NCBI RefSeq assembly: GCF_000719475.1
Contig: NZ_JOGO01000016.1
Location: forward strand, 129,411-193,410
DNA from: Streptomyces sp. NRRL F-5630
GTDB lineage: Bacteria > Actinomycetota > Actinomycetes > Streptomycetales > Streptomycetaceae
Direction of reading: 5' to 3'
DNA: 64,000 bases
In this document: piece by piece, positions 59,236 through 64,000 of the stretch
How positions within the stretch are numbered: the stretch's first letter is position 1
How the letters are laid out: every line of letters begins with the position of its first letter
The notes under the pieces: generated by a model
Database searches by the model: none
Told to the model about the DNA's origin: nothing
Seen by the model: the letters and a program-made list of their open reading frames with translations, nothing else
Made by a program: the position numbers and the translations under genes

Positions 59236-59667
59236 GTGCTGTACGAGGAATTGGCGCTGGATCTGTCGGGGGGCAGGATCTGGTTCTTCGCGGGGGGATT
59301 CGTGTGGATCGGTATCGGGATCCTGCTCTCCTTCGGGGAGATGCGGCGCGGGCGGCGCAGGCGGGAGACCACCGGGAAGTGCGTCTCGTCCTCGCACCGG
59401 CCTTCGGACAGGTCGTACTCGTACCTGTTCAGGGATCCGACCGATTCGACGATCGAGGCGCACATCAGGGTGAGGTCGGGCGGTGGCCGGCGGCACTTCA
59501 AGAAAGGGCAGAGCGTCACGCTCTCCTACGACCCCAAGGATCACAGGGACACGAAGCTCGCCGAGGAGCGTTCGCGCCTCGATCCGTGGAAGGGCGTGCT
59601 GTACGTCTCGCCTTTCGGGCTCATTCCCCTCGCGTTGGCGTGGATCGGGCTCTCGATACTCCAGTAG
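59236..59667 (+). CDS. DUF3592-like membrane protein, paralogue 1
   Basis: A 143-aa protein with an N-terminal helix (about residues 14-34), a soluble beta-rich middle and a C-terminal helix (about 122-142). The middle has the VTLSYDPKDHRD segment; the YDP motif typifies DUF3592-type proteins and recurs in the next two genes. GTG at 59236 is the start. Function is unknown. The GC content is slightly lower than in neighbouring housekeeping genes. Confidence 0.75.
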   Translation: MLYEELALDLSGGRIWFFAGGFVWIGIGILLSFGEMRRGRRRRETTGKCVSSSHRPSDRSYSYLFRDPTDSTIEAHIRVRSGGGRRHFKKGQSVTLSYDPKDHRDTKLAEERSRLDPWKGVLYVSPFGLIPLALAWIGLSILQ

Positions 59668-59705
59668 GCGGCGGAGGTCACCCGAGCAGACAGAGGTGCT
59701 GTGTC

Positions 59706-60089
59706 ATGACCGTTCTTCTCTATTCGCCCGCTGTCCTGGCCGCGTTGATCGGGTTGTTCATGCTGCTGCCGAGGCTTTTTCTGAAGCGGCATGGGAAGCC
59801 CGTGGTGGGGGAGCGGGGGAGCGCGAGCTTCGGGACCGGCTCGCTCGATGTCGTCGTGCACTACGCGGATCAGCACGGCACGGAGCGGCGGATCACGGTG
59901 GACTTCTCGGATATCGACGGTGAGGAGCGCGGTGACCCTGTCGCGCTCGTCTACGACCCTGGCAGGCCGGGGCGTGCCATGACCTTGATGGAGTTCACCG
60001 CTCCGTGGTGGCGCACGGTCGGCGGGTTTGTCGTGCTGCTCGGAATGCTCCTGGCTGTCGGCGCGACCGTCCTGCTGATCTTCGCGTGA
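59706..60089 (+). CDS. DUF3592-like membrane protein, paralogue 2
   Basis: A 127-aa protein with the same plan as the preceding gene: N-terminal helix (about residues 3-24), beta-rich middle (SLDVVVHYADQHGTERRITV, then PVALVYDPGRPGRAM) and C-terminal helix (about 104-126). The start ATG is 38 bp after the previous stop, so the genes are probably cotranscribed. Confidence 0.75.
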   Translation: MTVLLYSPAVLAALIGLFMLLPRLFLKRHGKPVVGERGSASFGTGSLDVVVHYADQHGTERRITVDFSDIDGEERGDPVALVYDPGRPGRAMTLMEFTAPWWRTVGGFVVLLGMLLAVGATVLLIFA

Positions 60090-60198
60090 GCCGGAGCGAA
60101 CCGGCTCCCGGGCCCCGGGGGCCGCTCATATCGTTGGCGAAGCCGCTGGCCGGTCTCCTCCGGAACTGGCGGACGAGTGCCGGAAATGAAGGGCTGCG

Positions 60199-60588
60199 AT
60201 GCTCGCTGTCTGTGTATTTCTCTTTGTCTTCTCGGTTCTCGTTTTGGTTTATATAGGCATCCCCTTCGTCCAGCAAAAGCCCTTGCGGGCACGGGGGAAG
60301 CACACTCTCGCGTGGGAGGTGCGGCGCGTTCGGTCCTGGGGGAAGTTCCGTGTCGAGTGGGCTTTCGACATGTGGGGAGGGGCCGGGACGGTCACGGTGT
60401 GGTCGACCAGCAAGTCATCAGAGCCCTCGGAGAACAGGCCGCTGGTCTACGACCCCGAGGACCCGCAACGGTGGTGCTTCAGCGCGCAGATGCCCCGCAA
60501 TCCCGCACGCGTCCGGAACTGGCTCCGGGGCTTCTGGGTGGTGGCCGTGGTGTCGCTCGTTCTGTCGATCGTGCTGCTGGTGAGCTGA
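60199..60588 (+). CDS. DUF3592-like membrane protein, paralogue 3
   Basis: A 129-aa protein with an N-terminal helix (MLAVCVFLFVFSVLVLVYIG), a middle segment (WEVRRVRSWGKFRVEWAFD, RPLVYDPEDPQRW) and a C-terminal helix (VVAVVSLVLSIVLLV). It shares topology and the VYDP motif with the two genes before it but is the most divergent. The region before it (60180-60250) is distinctly AT-richer. Confidence 0.75.
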   Translation: MLAVCVFLFVFSVLVLVYIGIPFVQQKPLRARGKHTLAWEVRRVRSWGKFRVEWAFDMWGGAGTVTVWSTSKSSEPSENRPLVYDPEDPQRWCFSAQMPRNPARVRNWLRGFWVVAVVSLVLSIVLLVS

Positions 60589-60623
60589 GCTGAGCGCCCG
60601 GCGCGGCCCGGCCTCGCCGTCTG

Positions 60624-60970
60624 TCAGCGGAAGAAACCGCTCAACTCGTTCGGCATCGGCAGCGGTTCGGAGTCGTCGGTAGTCAGGGAGGAGGGCAGTT
60701 CCTCTGTCGCGTGCGCTGCCCCCTCTCCGGCCTCGGGACCGGTTCCGGCATGTCCGGTTGATCGGACTCGCCGTCGCTGTTGACGAGGGAGAACATCCAG
60801 TTCGCGGCGGCCAGGTGGTCGACCACCGCCGCGAGAAGGTAGTCGGTGACCGACCACTCGGCCGCCTCGCCCTCCGTGGCCCGGACCGTCGCGCTGTCGC
60901 GCGGCAAGTGGCGGATCAGGAGGGCGAGGGGCCCGGCGGGCTGGAGGCCGGTGGTTCGGCGGTGTACCGC
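60624..60970 (-). pseudogene. Frameshifted fragment resembling a small phage-associated protein
   Basis: One frame reads GPLALLIRHLPRDSATVRAT and YLLAAVVDHLAAANWMFSLVN, then PEPVPRPERG. At a C run on the plus strand (60719-60723) it must shift by one base to continue AAHATEELPSSLTTDD to the stop at 60624 (NELSGFFR). The LPRDSATVRA ... LLAAxxDxLxxANW pattern reminds me of small proteins in actinophage tail gene regions, but similarity is weak and from memory. The start is unknown; the 5' part runs into a poly-C stretch. Confidence 0.5.
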
Positions 60971-61023
60971 CCCCGGGCCCCGGCCGGGGTGCGTCCCCCC
61001 CCCCGGGCCCGGCGTACTCCACC

Positions 61024-62013
<990 letters not shown>

Positions 62014-62177
62014 GTGCGTACGAGCCTTTCGTCGAGTCCTTTGTCCGGTTACGAGCAGCCGGTACCAAGAAATGACGCTAGGAGATGGAGTGCGCTCGAA
62101 GTCAAGAGGCGCCCTGCCGCCATTCGGCTGGGCCGGAGGCCCCCGCCCGAGAGCCCGCCTTCGACGCGGCGGCGGAC

Positions 62178-62253
62178 GCCGTCCCGCACGCCCTATCGGC
62201 ACGCCTCACGGGCACGCCGTCCCGCACGCCCTATCGGCACGCCTCACGGGCAC
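62178..62253. repeat. Perfect 38-bp tandem duplication
   Basis: The unit starting GCCGTCCCGCACGCCC occurs at 62178-62215 and again at 62216-62253; a third copy begins with GCCGT and then diverges. It lies upstream of the aldo/keto reductase gene. Confidence 0.85.
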
Positions 62254-62326
62254 GCCGTGCCCGCCGCACGAAGGGCCGAAGGGCCACGTGCGGCCCCACC
62301 GAGACGAGAACGGAGACGGAGCAGCA

Positions 62327-62361
62327 CGAAGGGCCCGGTCCGCAATGGACCGGGCCCTTCG
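62327..62361 (-). terminator. tRNA-Ser(CGA) terminator
   Basis: CGAAGGGCCCGGTCC / GGACCGGGCCCTTCG, perfect 15-bp stem with a 5-nt loop, just downstream of the leftward tRNA. Confidence 0.9.
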
Positions 62362-62369
62362 TCTACCTG

Positions 62370-62457
62370 CGGTAGCGGTGGGATTTGAACCCACGGTGAC
62401 GGGTTACGCCACACTCGCTTTCGAGGCGAGCTCCTTCGGCCGCTCGGACACGCTACC
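62370..62457 (-). tRNA. tRNA-Ser (anticodon CGA)
   Basis: On the minus strand the acceptor stem GGTAGCG pairs with CGCTACC, discriminator G. The anticodon loop CTCGAAA gives CGA, reading UCG. A long variable arm and GTTCAAATC T loop are present; 88 nt; CCA not encoded. Confidence 0.95.
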
Positions 62458-62522
62458 GAGACAGACTCTAGCCCATGAGGGGCCGTGCTTTGAAATCGGT
62501 CGGGTGCCGGCCGGGGAGCGGT

Positions 62523-63014
62523 TCAGCGGGTGGCCGCGAAGAAGGCGTCCAGGAGGGCGGTGGACTCCGGGGCGAGGACGCCCTCGATCACCTCGGCGCG
62601 GTGGTTGAGGCGGCGGTCGCGGAGCAGATCCCACTGCGAGCCCGCCGCGCCCGCCTTCGGGTCGCGCGCCCCGTACACGACCCGCTCGACGCGCGACTGC
62701 GCGAGCGCCCCCGCGCACATCGGGCAGGGCTCCAGTGTCACGACGAGCGTGCACCCCGTCAGCCGCCACTCGCCGCGTACGGTGGCGGCGCGGCGCAGCG
62801 CGAGCACCTCGGCGTGCGCGGTGGGGTCGTGCGTCGCCTCGCGTTCGTTGCGGGCCCGCGCCACCTCCGTACCGGACGCGTCGAGCACGACGGCCCCCAC
62901 CGGGATCTCCCCGGCGCCGGCCGCCTCGGCGGCCTCGCTGAGCGCCGCGCGCATCGCGGGCCGCCAGGGGTCTCGTACGGGATCGGGCTGCACGGCACGT
63001 GCCTCGGGCTGCAT
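62523..63014 (-). CDS. tadA: tRNA adenosine-34 deaminase
   Basis: A 163-aa zinc deaminase converting A34 to inosine in tRNA-Arg(ACG); that tRNA gene is in this window at 45379-45451. The zinc site is HAEVLALR (catalytic Glu) and PCPMC; VVYGARDPKAGAAGS and LNHRAEVIEGV are also characteristic. The first 17 residues precede the usual domain, so the start could be the later ATG (MRAALSEAAE). The gene following on the same strand is its usual partner. Confidence 0.94.
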   Translation of the reverse strand: MQPEARAVQPDPVRDPWRPAMRAALSEAAEAAGAGEIPVGAVVLDASGTEVARARNEREATHDPTAHAEVLALRRAATVRGEWRLTGCTLVVTLEPCPMCAGALAQSRVERVVYGARDPKAGAAGSQWDLLRDRRLNHRAEVIEGVLAPESTALLDAFFAATR

Positions 63015-63082
63015 GGCACGTACCGTAGCGCCGCCGCACGAGGGGGCCCGTACGGCGGCGCGGTGGCGGTGCGGAACGGGGG

Positions 63083-63649
63083 TCAGCGCACGGCGTCCGC
63101 CAGTTCACCGAGGCCGAGGGCCTCCCCGATGGCGGCGAGCGGGTCGGCCTCGTCGACCGTGAGCAGGTCGGCGGGGGCCATGCCCAGGTCGGCGAGGATC
63201 TCCGCGTCACCCACGGGGCCCGGCGGTACGGAGTCGCCGGACGCGGAGACGTAGTCCTCGCGGTCCGCGTCCTCCTCTTGGTCGGGGTCGCCTTCCTCGG
63301 TGCCGTCGAGGTCCAGGGCGTCCAGGTCGGTCGAGGGATCGACGTCGGTCGGTTCGCGGCCGAGCAGTTCATCGGTGAGGAGGATCTCCCCGTACGAACT
63401 GCGGGCGGCCGCCTGCGCGGCGGAGACGTAGACGCGGGGATCGTCCTCCCCGTCGACCCGGACGAGGCCGAACCAGGCCCCCTCCTCCTGCTCCACGTAG
63501 ACGAGCACGGTGTCGTCCTCGGCACCGGTCCTCTCCGCGTACTCCCTGGCCAGATCGGTCAGGTCGGACAGGGTCTCCACATCGTCCAGCTCCGTGTCGC
63601 TCGCTTCCCACCCGTCTTCGGTGCGCGCGAGCAGTGCGGTGAAGTACAC
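63083..63649 (-). CDS. tRNA adenosine deaminase-associated protein
   Basis: A 188-aa acidic protein of the family regularly encoded beside tadA in actinobacteria. It begins VYFTALLARTEDGWEASDTELDD, has VLVYVEQEEGAWFGLVRVDG and SAAQAARSSYG-like sequence in the middle, and a very acidic stretch near residues 120-145 before a helical end (PADLLTVDEADPLAAIGEALG). The role is unknown beyond genomic association. GTG at 63649 follows GGGAGAGTCACG. It lies 68 bp upstream of tadA. Confidence 0.88.
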   Translation of the reverse strand: MYFTALLARTEDGWEASDTELDDVETLSDLTDLAREYAERTGAEDDTVLVYVEQEEGAWFGLVRVDGEDDPRVYVSAAQAAARSSYGEILLTDELLGREPTDVDPSTDLDALDLDGTEEGDPDQEEDADREDYVSASGDSVPPGPVGDAEILADLGMAPADLLTVDEADPLAAIGEALGLGELADAVR

Positions 63650-64000
63650 CGTGACTCTCCCACTGGTTCTGAGGGTGCCGGTCGCCCGGCTGAGGCCGGG
63701 GGCGGAGGGCGGTGCGAAGTCCCCGTCCCCTTCATCGGAATCGTGGCAGAAGCGCGGTCGCCGGGTGAAGTGTTCCCGCCTCTGTGTCCGCACCCCGCCT
63801 CGACTCCGCCACCGAGTCTGCGCCGCCCGCCCACCCGAGGAACAGGGGCCGCGCCGAAACGGGGTCGGCATTGGGGTGGTCCGGGGGAGTGGAGGGAGGA
63901 GCGGGGGCCGGTGGAGGTGTGGGGATGGGTGGCTGGGACATGAGTGGCGGGCTGGGGGCTGGGGGGTGAGGGCGTTGCGGGGGCGGGGGCGCGTGCGGCG
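63650..64000. other. Window end, no gene recognised
   Basis: The stretch should include the promoter of the tadA-associated gene. The remainder is G-rich on the plus strand with no supportable frame. Confidence 0.35.

Overview
This is chromosomal DNA from a high-GC actinomycete, almost certainly a Streptomyces. The signs are very high GC with GC-rich third codon positions, many GTG starts, SigB/F-type and ECF sigma factors, SpoIIE-like and HATPase regulators, a Tat-exported DyP peroxidase, SSI-type and SEC-C/DUF5926 proteins, and parS sites of the sequence GTTTCACGTGAAAC. From memory, the gene order (serS, dtpA/copper genes, pepP, htrA, lutABC, sigN-sigF, tadA) matches the segment roughly 75-140 kb to one side of oriC in S. 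coelicolor. The parS sites and a DnaA-box cluster fit that position.

Layout. 1-4333: end of a membrane protein, a conserved acidic protein, a HAD phosphatase coupled to serS, then a gene-free stretch with five consensus DnaA boxes. 4334-10851: a leftward copper-trafficking run (membrane protein, YcnI/DUF1775, Sco, PCuAC lipoprotein, CopC-CopD fusion, DyP peroxidase). 11205-20708: regulators and housekeeping genes (two HATPase anti-sigma-like proteins, aminopeptidase P, a GAF/PP2C-like protein with altered catalytic residues, a primase-polymerase-like protein, DUF5926, GDPD). 21227-26769: an HtrA protease, tRNA-Ser(UGA) with a decayed integrase beside it, an APH-fold kinase, a regularly spaced array of four parS sites, a cyclotransferase-like protein and a methyltransferase. 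27333-33698: a frameshifted secreted protein, a DUF1906 protein, an ECF sigma factor followed by a 55-bp tandem repeat, an acyl-CoA ligase and a FadR-type regulator.

33705-39360 is a lactate locus: regulator, L-lactate permease (two apparent frameshifts) and the divergent lutABC operon, with candidate operators between permease and lutA. 39447-43766 is a 1,439-residue soluble PAS/HATPase/receiver protein lacking usual phosphotransfer residues. 44240-48164: an SSI-type inhibitor, tRNA-Ser(GCU), tRNA-Arg(ACG), a secreted protein, a DUF2797 protein and an OmpR-type regulator with no adjacent kinase. 48829-55045: TetR, PPOX and TPR genes, then MarR, a large MFS exporter and a YceI protein; the exporter and the YceI protein share a carboxypeptidase-regulatory-like domain. 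55582-63649: sigN and sigF, small membrane proteins, three tandem DUF3592-like paralogues flanked by two frameshifted genes, an aldo/keto reductase, tRNA-Ser(CGA), tadA and its usual partner gene.

The most interesting non-coding signals concern chromosome replication and segregation: convergent DnaA boxes at 3954-4294, and four parS or near-parS sites at a 42-44 bp period at 24803-24945, with two further pairs of sites. Five apparent single-base frameshifts sit at short homopolymers or within GC-rich sequence, so either gene decay or assembly error could explain them. No CRISPR array, intact mobile element or biosynthetic gene cluster was seen. Reference to S. coelicolor order and literature names is from memory and was not checked.
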